Shown piece by piece: positions 45,338 through 53,969 of a stretch of 64,000 bases of DNA. The stretch's first letter is position 1. Each line of letters starts with the position of its first letter. Origin of the DNA: Candidatus Polarisedimenticolaceae bacterium (GTDB lineage: Bacteria; Acidobacteriota; Polarisedimenticolia; Polarisedimenticolales; DASRJG01); NCBI GenBank assembly GCA_036275915.1, contig DASUCV010000017.1, forward strand, positions 62,001-126,000, read 5' to 3'. The notes beneath the pieces were generated by a model, which had not been told where the DNA came from, ran no database searches, and saw only the letters and a list, made by a program, of their open reading frames with translations. A program made the translations under genes and the position numbers.

Positions 45338-46447
45338 ATGCCCTCGACCGACAAGAAGGTTCTCGGCGACGACGTACGCCTCGGCCGCCTCCTGATGGAC
45401 GACATGAGGCGCGGCAAGCTCGGGCAGGCGTACAAGCGCGACCTCGCCGACATCTACCGGTTCTATCTCACCGAGGAGCAGCGCGAGCAACTCGTCGGGA
45501 TGGGGAGCCTGAAGCGTTTCTTCTGGGTCGTCCGTTGGCTCATCCGCAATTTGCTCTTCCGACTGTCCCCGAGCCGGCGCCTCCTCCTGCTGCTCGTGCC
45601 GTTCCTCCTGATTCTCGATAATGAGTTCCAGTGGGGGAAGGTCCACGTCTCCGTTCGCTTGGCCGCGTGGTCGTTCCTGCCGGTCCTCATCGTGCTCATG
45701 CTCGAGCTGAAGGACAAGCTGCTCGCGCGCGACGAGATCGAGGTCGCGCGGCAAGTGCAGATCTCGCTCCTGCCGAAGACGCATCCCACGCTCGCGGGAT
45801 GGGAGGTCTGGAGCGCGACGACGCCCGCGAACGACGTCGGAGGGGATCTCATCGATTACCTCGAGGCCGGCGGCGGGCGTACGGGGCTCGCGCTCGGAGA
45901 CGTTGCGGGCAAGGGCATGGGCGCGGCGCTCCTGTGCGCGAAGCTCCAGGCGACGCTGCGCGCGCTGGCACCCGAGGCGCCCGAGCTCGCGGCGCTCGGC
46001 GATCGCTTGAACGGCGTTCTCGAGCGGTCGGGGCTCGACAACCGTTACGCGACGCTCTTCTACTGCGAGATCGCACCGGGCGATCCGGAGATCCGGTATC
46101 TGAACGCGGGACACAATCCCGCGTTCGTTCTCCGGAACGGCGGGATCGAGACGCTCGCGGCATCGTCGCTCCCGCTGGGGATGCTCCCGGGCGTGACGTA
46201 CGCTCAGGGGCGTGAGGCATTGGCGCCTGGCGAGGCGATCGTCCTCTACTCGGACGGCATCACCGAGGCGACGAACGTCGCCGGCGAGGAATACGGACCG
46301 GAGCGATTGCGCCGCGTGCTCCTCTCCTCGGGTGCCGGCTCGGCCGAAGCGATGGCGCGCCGCGTGCTCGACGACGTCGGCGCGTTCCTCCATGGAGAGA
46401 AGCCGCACGACGACCAGTCGCTCATGGTCCTGAGACGAACGGGTTGA
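45338..46447 (+). CDS. SpoIIE-type PP2C phosphatase with membrane anchor
   Basis: 369 residues. Two hydrophobic segments (LLLLLVPFLLIL and AAWSFLPVLIVLMLEL, about residues 85-130) follow a charged N-terminal region. Then an RsbU/SpoIIE phosphatase domain: ARQVQISLLPKTHP, ANDVGGDLIDYLEAG, GDVAGKGMGAAL, LNAGHNPAFVLR, ILYSDGITEA-like VLYSDGITEATN, and KPHDDQSLMVL. All metal ligands are present. Probably dephosphorylates an anti-sigma antagonist, none of which is nearby. Its stop overlaps the next gene as TTGA. Confidence 0.88.
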   Translation: MPSTDKKVLGDDVRLGRLLMDDMRRGKLGQAYKRDLADIYRFYLTEEQREQLVGMGSLKRFFWVVRWLIRNLLFRLSPSRRLLLLLVPFLLILDNEFQWGKVHVSVRLAAWSFLPVLIVLMLELKDKLLARDEIEVARQVQISLLPKTHPTLAGWEVWSATTPANDVGGDLIDYLEAGGGRTGLALGDVAGKGMGAALLCAKLQATLRALAPEAPELAALGDRLNGVLERSGLDNRYATLFYCEIAPGDPEIRYLNAGHNPAFVLRNGGIETLAASSLPLGMLPGVTYAQGREALAPGEAIVLYSDGITEATNVAGEEYGPERLRRVLLSSGAGSAEAMARRVLDDVGAFLHGEKPHDDQSLMVLRRTG

Positions 46448-47217
46448 TCGACCGGAGCGCGTTCGCGGCGATCGTACGCGAGGCCGGGGCGACCGTGCGC
46501 GCCGCGTTCGGCGGACCGCTCGCGAGCGCGTGCAAGAGCGACGGCTCCCCGGTCACCGAGGTCGACCGCTCGGTCGACGCGTTTCTCCACGAGAAGCTCT
46601 CGGGTTTGCTCCCGGACGCCGGATGGCTCTCCGAGGAGACAGCCGACGATGCGCGGCGCCTCTCGCTCCCGACCTGCTGGATCGTCGATCCGATCGATGG
46701 CACGAGTCAGCTCCTTCGCGGTATCCCCGAGCTCTCGATCTCCGTCGCCCTCGTCCGCGACGGCGAGCCGGTGGCGGCGGCGGTGCTGAACCCGATGAGC
46801 GGCGAGGAAGGGATCTGGACCGAGGGCGAGCCGCCGGCGTTTCGCGGCCTCACGCCGTCTTCCGCCGGAGACTCGCTCGACGCCATCGAGGCGATCGTCA
46901 GCCGCACCGAGTCGGAGTCGGGCGAGCTCGCCCGGGTTCGCGGCGTCGTGCGCTCGTTCCGCCCGGTGGGAAGCGTCGCGTACAAGCTGCTGCGGGTCGC
47001 GGCACGTGCCGACGCCGTGACGTTCTCGCTGCGTCCCAAGTCCGAGTGGGACGTCTGCGCGGGCATCGCGCTCGTCGAAGCGGCGGGCGGTGTCTACGTC
47101 CGGCTCGACGACCGTCCCGTGCGATTCAACCAGGCGGTTCCCGTGATTCCCTCCGGAGCCGTCGCGGGGCCGGCCGGCCTGGCGGAGGCGCTCGCCGATC
47201 GTCTGAGGCGGCGCTAG
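46444..47217 (+). CDS. Inositol-monophosphatase family phosphatase (SuhB/CysQ-like)
   Basis: 257 residues from TTG 46444 overlapping the previous stop. Metal-binding motifs: DGSPVTEVDRS, LSEETADD, IVDPIDGTSQLLRG, and the C-terminal EWDVCAGIALVEAAGG. These match the FIG superfamily, and the length suits 3'(2'),5'-bisphosphate nucleotidase or inositol monophosphatase; the specific substrate is open. Convergent with a membrane gene (4-nt overlap). Confidence 0.85.
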   Translation: MIDRSAFAAIVREAGATVRAAFGGPLASACKSDGSPVTEVDRSVDAFLHEKLSGLLPDAGWLSEETADDARRLSLPTCWIVDPIDGTSQLLRGIPELSISVALVRDGEPVAAAVLNPMSGEEGIWTEGEPPAFRGLTPSSAGDSLDAIEAIVSRTESESGELARVRGVVRSFRPVGSVAYKLLRVAARADAVTFSLRPKSEWDVCAGIALVEAAGGVYVRLDDRPVRFNQAVPVIPSGAVAGPAGLAEALADRLRRR

Positions 47218-47708
47218 CCGGAACGAAACGCGGCGCGCACCTCGTCCTTCCGCCAGAACCGCAGGAACCAGAGGACGGCGCCGACCTGGGCGACGAAGAG
47301 AAGCAAGGCGAGCGCCGCGACGGCGGCGCGGGCGGCGACGCCTCCTCCCGTGAGCACGACCAGCGGTGCGAGCGAAGGCTTCGCGATCGCCACGAGCATC
47401 GCGATCGAGCCCCACGCGAGCGCCGTGATCGCACGATGGGCGAAGGGAGCGCGCCGGTAGACGGCGACAGCGGCGACGATCGCGGCGGCGCCGAACGCGA
47501 GGTTGACCCCGGCGCTCCAGCCGGAACCGCCGGCGAGCGCCTCACGCAGCGGCCGTGTCGGATCGTCCCCGGTGTCGAGGGAGCCGGCGAGCTTGTCGAG
47601 GAGAATCGGGACGATCGCCTGGAACGCGCCCAGAGCCACGCTGACGACGCCGAGAATGAGGACGGTCGAAGCGGCGGCGTCGATCCGTCCCGCCGGGCCG
47701 TCTTTCAT
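47214..47708 (-). CDS. Small four-helix membrane protein
   Basis: 164 residues with hydrophobic segments VLILGVVSVALGAFQAIVPI, AGVNLAFGAAAIVAAVAVY, ALAWGSIAMLVAIAKP and AAVAALALLLFVAQVGAVLW. The C terminus is charged (RKDEVRAAFRSG). No family recognised. Begins near the promoter side of the amidohydrolase gene, divergent from it. Confidence 0.55.
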   Translation of the reverse strand: MKDGPAGRIDAAASTVLILGVVSVALGAFQAIVPILLDKLAGSLDTGDDPTRPLREALAGGSGWSAGVNLAFGAAAIVAAVAVYRRAPFAHRAITALAWGSIAMLVAIAKPSLAPLVVLTGGGVAARAAVAALALLLFVAQVGAVLWFLRFWRKDEVRAAFRSG

Positions 47709-47763
47709 GACGCCGGAGTGTAGCGCACCGCGTTAGACTCGCGCCCTCTGGCGGGGGGGCCTC

Positions 47764-49443
47764 ATGATCTCGAAGCGGTCAGGGATACGCGCGGGGATTC
47801 TCGTGCTGGGCGCCGTCGTCGCCGCGGGCTGGCTCACGGCGCGGGCGGCACGGCCGAGGATCTACGCGATCACCGGGGCGACGGTCGTCACCGCGCCGGG
47901 GCAGAAAATCGAGTCGGGAACCGTCGTGATCCGCGACGGGCTCATCGATGCGGTGGGGCACGACCTCGCGGCGCCTGCCGACGCGGTCGTGATCGACGGC
48001 AAGGGCAAATTCGTGTACGCCGGCTTCATCGACGCGGGCGGCTGGACGCCGGGCGCCGACGCGCCGGCCGCCGCCCCCGCGGAGCGCGGCCGGGCGAGGA
48101 CCGCCCGCGAGCCCGAGACCGGGCCCGTCTACCCGGTCGCGGCCATCCGGCCCGAGCGCCGGATCGCCGACACGCTCCCCACGTTCGAGGGCGACCGCAA
48201 GCGCGACGCCGACTCGTGGCGGCGTCTCGGCTTCACCGCGCTCCTCGCCGCTCCCGGAAAGGGGATCTTCCGCGGGACGAGCGCGCTCGTGCTCCTTCGC
48301 GACGAGGCGCCGGTCGCCGATCTCATCGTGCGCGACGGCGTGGCCCAGCACCTCGCGTTCGAGACTGGCGGTTTCGGCGACACGTACCCGAACAGCCTGA
48401 TGGGCGCGGCCGCGGCGGTGCGCCAGGCGCTCCTCGATACGCAGCGCTACGTGACGTGGAGCGAGCGGTACGAGAAGAACCCCGCCGGGATGCCCCGCCC
48501 CGAGCGGCTGCCCGCGCTCGAGGCGCTCCGGCCGCTCCTCTCCCGCCATCAGCCGGTCTTCTTCGAGGCGGCCTCGGCCGACGACATCCTGCTCGCCGAT
48601 CGTATCGCGCGCGAGTTCGATCTCGACCTCGTCGCCGTCGCATCCGGGACCGAGGCGGAGATCGCGGATCAGGTGGCGAAGACGGGGCGGGTGCTGGTCT
48701 ATCCCCTGCGGTTTCCCGACAAGCCGAAGGTCGACGATCCCGACGACGCGCTCGACGTCACGCTCAAGCAGCTCGAGCGCTACGTGAAGGCAGGAGCGGC
48801 GCCGAAGACGCTCGCGGACGCCGGCATCAAGCTCGCCTTCTCGGCGCACGGCTTGAAGAACAATGCCGACTTCGCTGCGAACTTGCGGAAGGTGCTCGAC
48901 GCGGGATTCCCGGAGGACGCCGCGCTCGCGGCGCTGACCGTGACGCCGGCGAAGCTCCTCGGCGTCGATCGGACGATGGGCACGATCGAGGCGGGCAAGG
49001 TGGCCGATCTCATTCTGACCGACGGTCCGGTCTTCAAGAAGGACTCGAAGGTGCGCCGGGTCTTCGTCGACGGGTACGACTACGCGATCGACGAGAAGGC
49101 GAAGCCCAAGGGAGATCCGAACGCCGTCGTCGATCCCCGGGGCACGTGGTCGGTCGTCATCGAGATCGGAAGCAACCCGTTGCAGAGGACCTGGACGATC
49201 GCCGGCGAGAAGGGGCATTACACGGGGACCGCCGAGACGCGCGCGGGGGTCGTGACGTTCGACAAGGTCGAGCTCGCGGGCAATGCGCTCACCGTCACGT
49301 TCCCGGCGTCGGAAGGCCGCGGGGCCAACGAGGTCACGGTGATCGTGAACGGCGACGCCTTCGAGGGCACGATGGAGATGGGTCCACGATCGGCGCAGCT
49401 CAAGGGGACACGAACGCACGGGCCCGAGGGAGGTGCGTCATGA
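47764..49443 (+). CDS. Exported amidohydrolase-like protein with degenerate metal site
   Basis: 559 residues. N-terminal signal-anchor (GILVLGAVVAAGWLTARAA), then an amidohydrolase beta-sandwich (IYAITGATVVTAPGQKIESG, VVIDGKGKFVYAGFIDAGGW). The metal motif that normally follows GFID (HxH) is absent and replaced by AGGW. Later: LAALTVTPAKLLGVDRTMGT and KVADLILTDGPVF, the typical C-terminal return to the sandwich. The last 100 residues (GTWSVVIEIGSNPLQRTWTI onward) form an added beta domain. Overlaps the next, related gene by ATGA. Confidence 0.75.
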   Translation: MISKRSGIRAGILVLGAVVAAGWLTARAARPRIYAITGATVVTAPGQKIESGTVVIRDGLIDAVGHDLAAPADAVVIDGKGKFVYAGFIDAGGWTPGADAPAAAPAERGRARTAREPETGPVYPVAAIRPERRIADTLPTFEGDRKRDADSWRRLGFTALLAAPGKGIFRGTSALVLLRDEAPVADLIVRDGVAQHLAFETGGFGDTYPNSLMGAAAAVRQALLDTQRYVTWSERYEKNPAGMPRPERLPALEALRPLLSRHQPVFFEAASADDILLADRIAREFDLDLVAVASGTEAEIADQVAKTGRVLVYPLRFPDKPKVDDPDDALDVTLKQLERYVKAGAAPKTLADAGIKLAFSAHGLKNNADFAANLRKVLDAGFPEDAALAALTVTPAKLLGVDRTMGTIEAGKVADLILTDGPVFKKDSKVRRVFVDGYDYAIDEKAKPKGDPNAVVDPRGTWSVVIEIGSNPLQRTWTIAGEKGHYTGTAETRAGVVTFDKVELAGNALTVTFPASEGRGANEVTVIVNGDAFEGTMEMGPRSAQLKGTRTHGPEGGAS

Positions 49444-52058
49444 TTCCGGCTCTTCTCGCCGCCGCTGTCCTCGTCCGCGACGCGACGATCTGGACGCAAG
49501 GTCCTCAGGGCAAGCTCGAGCACGCCGACCTTCTCGTCCAGGACGGGAAGGTCGTGAAGGTCGGGGCGGGACTCACCGCACCCTCCGGGGCCGTCGTCGT
49601 CGACGGCAAGGGCAAGCACGTCACGCCGGGCCTCATCGACTGCCACAGCCACACGGCGATCCGCGGCGGGGTCAACGAAGGGTCGAACAACGTGACCGCG
49701 GAGGTCCGCATCGACGACGTCCTCGATCCGCGCGACGTCGCGCTCTACCGCGAGCTGGCCGGCGGGCTCACGGCGGCGCACAGCCTCCACGGCTCGGCGA
49801 ACTCGATCGGCGGCCAGGACGCGATCATCAAGCTCCACTACAACTCGAGCCGCGATCGCCTCCTCGTGCCCGGCGCCCCGAAGGGGATCAAGTTCGCCCT
49901 CGGCGAGAACCCCAAGCAGTCGAACTTCCGCGACAGCGCGCGTCCCGTGCGCTACCCCCAGACGCGCATGGGCGTCATGGACTCGATCGCGGCGGCGTTC
50001 ACCGCCGCGCGCCACTACCGCGAGGAATGGCAGGCCTACGACAAGCTCGCAGCCAAGGACAAGGAGCGCCGCGAGCCGCCGCGCCGCGACCTCCAGCTCG
50101 AGGCGATCGCGGAGATCCTGGACGGCAAGCGGAAGATCCACAGCCACTGCTATCGCCAGGACGAGATCCTCGCCCTGATCAGGACCTGCGAGGCGTTCGG
50201 GGTGAAGGTCGGCACCTTCCAGCACGTCCTCGAAGGGTACAAGGTGGCCGACGAGATCGCGGCGCACGGCGCCGGCGGGTCGACGTTCTCGGACTGGTGG
50301 GCGTACAAGCTCGAGGCGTGGGACGCCATCCCGTACAACGGCGCGCTCATGCGGGAGCACGGCATCGTCGTCTCGTTCAACTCGGACTCCGACGAGCTGG
50401 CGCGGCGCCTCAACCTCGAGGCCGCGAAGGCGATGAAGTACGGCGGCGTTCCCGAGATCGACGCGCTCGACTTCGTGACCCTGAACCCCGCGAAGCAGCT
50501 CGGCATCGACGACCGGACGGGGTCGCTCGAACCGGGGAAGGACGGCGACTTCGTCGTCTGGTCGGGCCCTCCCCTCTCGGTCTATTCGGTCGCCGAGCAG
50601 ACGTGGGTCGACGGCGTCAAGGAGTTCGATCGCGCGCAGGACCTCGTCGATCGCGAGGCGCGCGAGAAGCGGCGCGCCGACGCGATCGCGACGATCCGCG
50701 GGAACGCGTCGCCGGCCGCCGCGAAGGAGACGGCGGCCGAACCGCCGAAGCAAGTCCCGGCCGCTGTGCCGCCGGCGTGGAAGGACCGCCTCGGGCCCAC
50801 GACGTCCACGGTGTCGATCGTCCACGCGACGATCCACACCGTCTCCGGCCCGACGATCGAGGACGGCACCGTCTCGTTCCGCGCGGGCAAGATCGTCGAG
50901 GTCGGCGCCAAGCTTGCGCCGCTCGCCGGTGCCAGGGTCGTCGATGCGACCGGACGCCACGTCTACCCCGGCTTCATCGACGCGAACACCGCCCTCGGTC
51001 TCACCGAGATCGGCTCGGTCGCCGGCAGCGTCGACATCGCGGAGACCGGAAGCTTGAATCCGCAGGCGAACACGGCGATCGCCGTCAATCCCGATTCCGA
51101 GCTGATCCCGGTCACGCGCGTGAACGGCGTCACTCACGTCCTCGCCGCTCCCGACGGAGGGCTCGTCTCAGGCACCTCCGCCCTCATCCGCCTCTCCGGC
51201 TGGACCTGGGAAGACCTCCAGGCCGCGTCCCCCGTCGCGCTCCACATTCAGTGGCCCTCGTTCACGCCCCGGCGCGAGCGGTTCGGCGGCACGCCGCCGC
51301 CCTCGGAGGAAGACCAGAAGAAGGAGCGCGACGAGGCGATCAAGAAGATCCACGGGCTGTTCGACGACGCGCGCGCTTACGCGAAGGCGAAGGACGCGAA
51401 GGGGGCCGGCGGCCGCGCGCTCGAGCCCGATCCCGCCCTCGAGGCGGTGCTTCCGGTCCTCGACGGGCGGGCGCCGGTCATCGTGCAGGCGAGCGAGATC
51501 CGTCAGATCAAGAGCGCGATCGCGTGGGCCGAGTCCGAGGGCGTCCGCATGATTCTCCTCGGAGCCGGCGACGTCGCGCGCGTCGCGACGCTCCTGCACG
51601 ACAAGCACGTGCCGGTCATCGTCGACGGCGTGCTCGCGCTGCCGCGACGAGAGGATGAGCCCTACGACGCCGCCTACACCGTTCCGGCGCGGCTCGCGGC
51701 CGCGGGCGTCGAGTTCTGCATCACCGGCGGCGGAGGCGGCTTCGGCGCCTGGAACACGCGCAACCTGCCGTACCACGCCGCGATGGCGGCGGCGTTCGGC
51801 CTCGCGAAGGACGACGCGCTGAAGGCGATCACGCTCTCACCGGCAAAGATCCTCGGCGTGGACCACGCGCTCGGATCGATCGAGACCGGCAAGTCGGCGT
51901 CCCTCGTCGTCACCGACGGAGATCCGCTCGAGATCGCGACGCACGTGCTGCAGGAGTGGATCGACGGACAGCCGGTCGACGTGAAGGACACCAAGCACGT
52001 CCGGCTGTACGAGAAGTACCGCTCGCGGCCCGCGGTCACTGCCCGGGCGGGATCGTGA
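49440..52058 (+). CDS. Double amidohydrolase, first domain with metal site, second degenerate
   Basis: 872 residues from ATG 49440. First unit (1-430): GLIDCHSHTAIRG with HxH (H69, H71), KIHSHCYRQDEIL and VVSFNSDSDEL, so an intact binuclear or mononuclear metal site of the imidazolonepropionase-like group. Linker, Ala/Pro-rich, about 425-455. Second unit (about 458-872): TVSIVHATIHTVSGPTIEDG, then YPGFIDANTALGLTEIG where the HxH is replaced by DANTA, and ITLSPAKILGVDHALGSIE. A short hydrophobic N terminus may be a weak signal. Related exported tandem amidohydrolases exist in Bacteroidota and Acidobacteriota; substrate unknown. Confidence 0.82.
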   Translation: MIPALLAAAVLVRDATIWTQGPQGKLEHADLLVQDGKVVKVGAGLTAPSGAVVVDGKGKHVTPGLIDCHSHTAIRGGVNEGSNNVTAEVRIDDVLDPRDVALYRELAGGLTAAHSLHGSANSIGGQDAIIKLHYNSSRDRLLVPGAPKGIKFALGENPKQSNFRDSARPVRYPQTRMGVMDSIAAAFTAARHYREEWQAYDKLAAKDKERREPPRRDLQLEAIAEILDGKRKIHSHCYRQDEILALIRTCEAFGVKVGTFQHVLEGYKVADEIAAHGAGGSTFSDWWAYKLEAWDAIPYNGALMREHGIVVSFNSDSDELARRLNLEAAKAMKYGGVPEIDALDFVTLNPAKQLGIDDRTGSLEPGKDGDFVVWSGPPLSVYSVAEQTWVDGVKEFDRAQDLVDREAREKRRADAIATIRGNASPAAAKETAAEPPKQVPAAVPPAWKDRLGPTTSTVSIVHATIHTVSGPTIEDGTVSFRAGKIVEVGAKLAPLAGARVVDATGRHVYPGFIDANTALGLTEIGSVAGSVDIAETGSLNPQANTAIAVNPDSELIPVTRVNGVTHVLAAPDGGLVSGTSALIRLSGWTWEDLQAASPVALHIQWPSFTPRRERFGGTPPPSEEDQKKERDEAIKKIHGLFDDARAYAKAKDAKGAGGRALEPDPALEAVLPVLDGRAPVIVQASEIRQIKSAIAWAESEGVRMILLGAGDVARVATLLHDKHVPVIVDGVLALPRREDEPYDAAYTVPARLAAAGVEFCITGGGGGFGAWNTRNLPYHAAMAAAFGLAKDDALKAITLSPAKILGVDHALGSIETGKSASLVVTDGDPLEIATHVLQEWIDGQPVDVKDTKHVRLYEKYRSRPAVTARAGS

Positions 52059-52521
52059 ACTTCGCCTCGCCGTAACCGATCGGCTGGCCCTGGGGCGACC
52101 GCGCCTCGACCGACCACGTGTAGGTGCCGGGGTTCAGGTTCGACACCTCCGTGTCCGACGGTTGGAGAAAGGTGTCGTGGACGGGGCGGATGAACTCGTC
52201 CTCGTCGCCGTCGCCCTTGACCCACACGATGTAGGAGTCCGCACCCTCCACCCGCGCCCAACGGAAAACGACGTTGCGATCGACGGCGCCCCGCGGGCCG
52301 CTCAGCGTCATCGCCTCCGGAGCGCCGGGCCCGCGGTGGGCGATCGCCTGGCGCGAGTCCCAGAACGTGATCAGGAACGCCGCCGCCGCGAGGAGGACGA
52401 GGGAGAGCGCCGCCGCCCCCCACAGCCAGCCGGAGTTCAGCGTGCGCTTCTCGAGCTCCCGGATCTCCGACTCGAGGACTTCTTCGGGGGTCTCGTGCGA
52501 CCCCAGAGGAGTTTCGGCCAT
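52036..52521 (-). CDS. Single-pass membrane protein with Fn3/Ig-like domain
   Basis: 161 residues from ATG 52521 (AAAGGAGG 5 nt upstream; a longer frame to 52581 lacks such support). Cytosolic stretch with ESEIRELEKRTLNSG, one TM segment (LWGAAALSLVLLAAAAFLIT, about residues 33-53), then an extracytosolic Fn3-like domain: FRWARVEGADSYIVWVKG, and LNPGTYTWSVEARSPQGQPI. Family unknown. Convergent with the amidohydrolase gene (23-nt overlap). Confidence 0.65.
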   Translation of the reverse strand: MAETPLGSHETPEEVLESEIRELEKRTLNSGWLWGAAALSLVLLAAAAFLITFWDSRQAIAHRGPGAPEAMTLSGPRGAVDRNVVFRWARVEGADSYIVWVKGDGDEDEFIRPVHDTFLQPSDTEVSNLNPGTYTWSVEARSPQGQPIGYGEAKFTIPPGQ

Positions 52522-52604
52522 CTCGGCCTCCTTTCTGCCGGCGCTGTTCCGAGGGTGCGCCCGCGGCCGCCCGGAGGTCAAGGGTTCCTTGCTACCCTAA
52601 CCGC

Positions 52605-52826
52605 ATGATCAACATCCGGGATCTTTCGGTCCGTTGCGGGCGGTGCCTCAACTACATGACCCTGGCCTCCTATGCACCGCGGGACGGCTGGAACGCCTAT
52701 ACCTACGAATGCGAGACGGCGGGCTGCGACGCCGCGGTGAACCGGACGATCGTCGAGGTCCCCATCGCGGAGGACGAGTTCGCCCAGAAGCACCCGGCCT
52801 GCGGCGGCGGCTGCAGCGTGCGCTGA
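52605..52826 (+). CDS. Small six-cysteine protein, probable zinc ribbon
   Basis: 73 residues. VRCGRCLNYM (CxxC), YECETAGCDAAV (Cx4C) and a C-terminal ACGGGCSVR (CxxxC). Six Cys in pairs suggest one or two metal sites. The sequence between (YAPRDGWNAYTYECE) is aromatic-rich. No Shine-Dalgarno visible. Not recognised. Confidence 0.55.
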   Translation: MINIRDLSVRCGRCLNYMTLASYAPRDGWNAYTYECETAGCDAAVNRTIVEVPIAEDEFAQKHPACGGGCSVR

Positions 52827-52935
52827 CGCCGCTCACCCTCCGGGCGGTACCGCTCACCCGGAAGAGGCGGCCGTCCGTCGGCCCGGGCGCAACGTTTCGC
52901 CCCTTCCCACGTTTCTCAGTGCGAGGAGGGACGCC

Positions 52936-53499
52936 ATGAACAAGATCTCGGCCATCGTGGCGATCGCGGGGGCGGTCGCGTGGGGGGCGCAGGTGAGGGC
53001 CGCGGACCGCTGGATCCACGTGCGGGTCGACGAGCGGGACGAAGGTCACGCCCACGTCGACGTGCAGGTGCCGATCGAGATGGTCTCCGGGCTCATGCCC
53101 CTGATCAAGAACCGGCACGGCTCCGGACACATCCGCCTCGACGGTCACGGGACCGACCTTCAGGAGATGCGCGGCTACTGGGCCGCTGTGCGCGCGGCGA
53201 AGGACGGCGAGTACGTCACCGTCCACGACGACGACGCGAACGTCCGGGTCGCGAAGAACGGCGGGCTCCTCCTCGTCAACGTCGACGAGCACGACGGCGG
53301 TCACGTCCGGATGAAGGTTCCGGTCGCGATCGTCGACGCCGCTCTCGGCGGCGGACGGGACGACGTCGACGTTGATGCGCTCGTCCGGGCGCTCGCGAGC
53401 GCGCCGGCGGGCGACCTGGTCACGGTCGAGGACGAGGACAGCCACGTCCGCATCTGGATCGACGACGCGCCGTCGGCGCCCTCCGGAGACGCGCGATGA
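52936..53499 (+). CDS. Exported repeat protein A of unknown function
   Basis: 187 residues. Signal peptide (SAIVAIAGAVAWGAQVRA). The mature part consists of related segments: WIHVRVDERDEG...VDVQVPIEMVSGLMPLI, YVTVHDDDANVRVAKNGGLL then VNVDEHDGGHVRMKVPVAIV, and LVTVEDEDSHVRIWIDD. The repeats are rich in His and Asp. GAGGAGGGACGCC upstream of ATG gives a good ribosome site. Overlaps the next gene by ATGA; that gene encodes a similar protein. Confidence 0.6.
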   Translation: MNKISAIVAIAGAVAWGAQVRAADRWIHVRVDERDEGHAHVDVQVPIEMVSGLMPLIKNRHGSGHIRLDGHGTDLQEMRGYWAAVRAAKDGEYVTVHDDDANVRVAKNGGLLLVNVDEHDGGHVRMKVPVAIVDAALGGGRDDVDVDALVRALASAPAGDLVTVEDEDSHVRIWIDDAPSAPSGDAR

Positions 53500-53969
53500 G
53501 CCGGGGAGAGCGCCTCGCCTTTGCGATCGTGCTTGCGCTCGGCGTGCTCCTCACCGGCACCGCCGGGGCGACCGCCTACGCGTGGCACCGCTCGGGCAGC
53601 GTGCGCGTCGCGGTCCACGAGACGGAAGACGACGGGACCGATCTCGCTTTCACCCTGCCCGGCATCCTCGTCAACACGGCGATCGAGCTGTGTCCCCTCC
53701 CCCACGATTTCGAGCTCGATCCCCAGCTCGCCGGGCTCCTCCCGGCGCTCCACGCGACCGTGGATCGTCTCGCCGATCTCCCCGACGCCGTCCTCGTCGA
53801 CGTGCAGGACGACGCGGAGCACGTGCGGATCGCGAAGTCGGGCCGCGAGCTCGTCATCTCGGTCCACTCACGCGACGGACGGTTCGAGGTCGCGCTGCCG
53901 GTCGAGTCGCTCCGCCGGATCGTCAGCCGGCTGGAGTCCCGCTCTCCGCGCGGAGGAACCGCCGCCTAG
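53496..53969 (+). CDS. Membrane-anchored repeat protein B, related to its upstream neighbour
   Basis: 157 residues. N-terminal membrane segment (FAIVLALGVLLTGTAGATAY). Then VRVAVHETEDDGTDLAFTLP and VLVDVQDDAEHVRIAKSGRE followed by VISVHSRDGRFEVALPVESL, the same motif pair as in the preceding protein (V.V.D...HVRI.K.G...). So the two form a duplicated pair, one secreted and one anchored. Function unknown. Convergent with the DUF1573 gene (4-nt overlap). Confidence 0.6.
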   Translation: MSRGERLAFAIVLALGVLLTGTAGATAYAWHRSGSVRVAVHETEDDGTDLAFTLPGILVNTAIELCPLPHDFELDPQLAGLLPALHATVDRLADLPDAVLVDVQDDAEHVRIAKSGRELVISVHSRDGRFEVALPVESLRRIVSRLESRSPRGGTAA

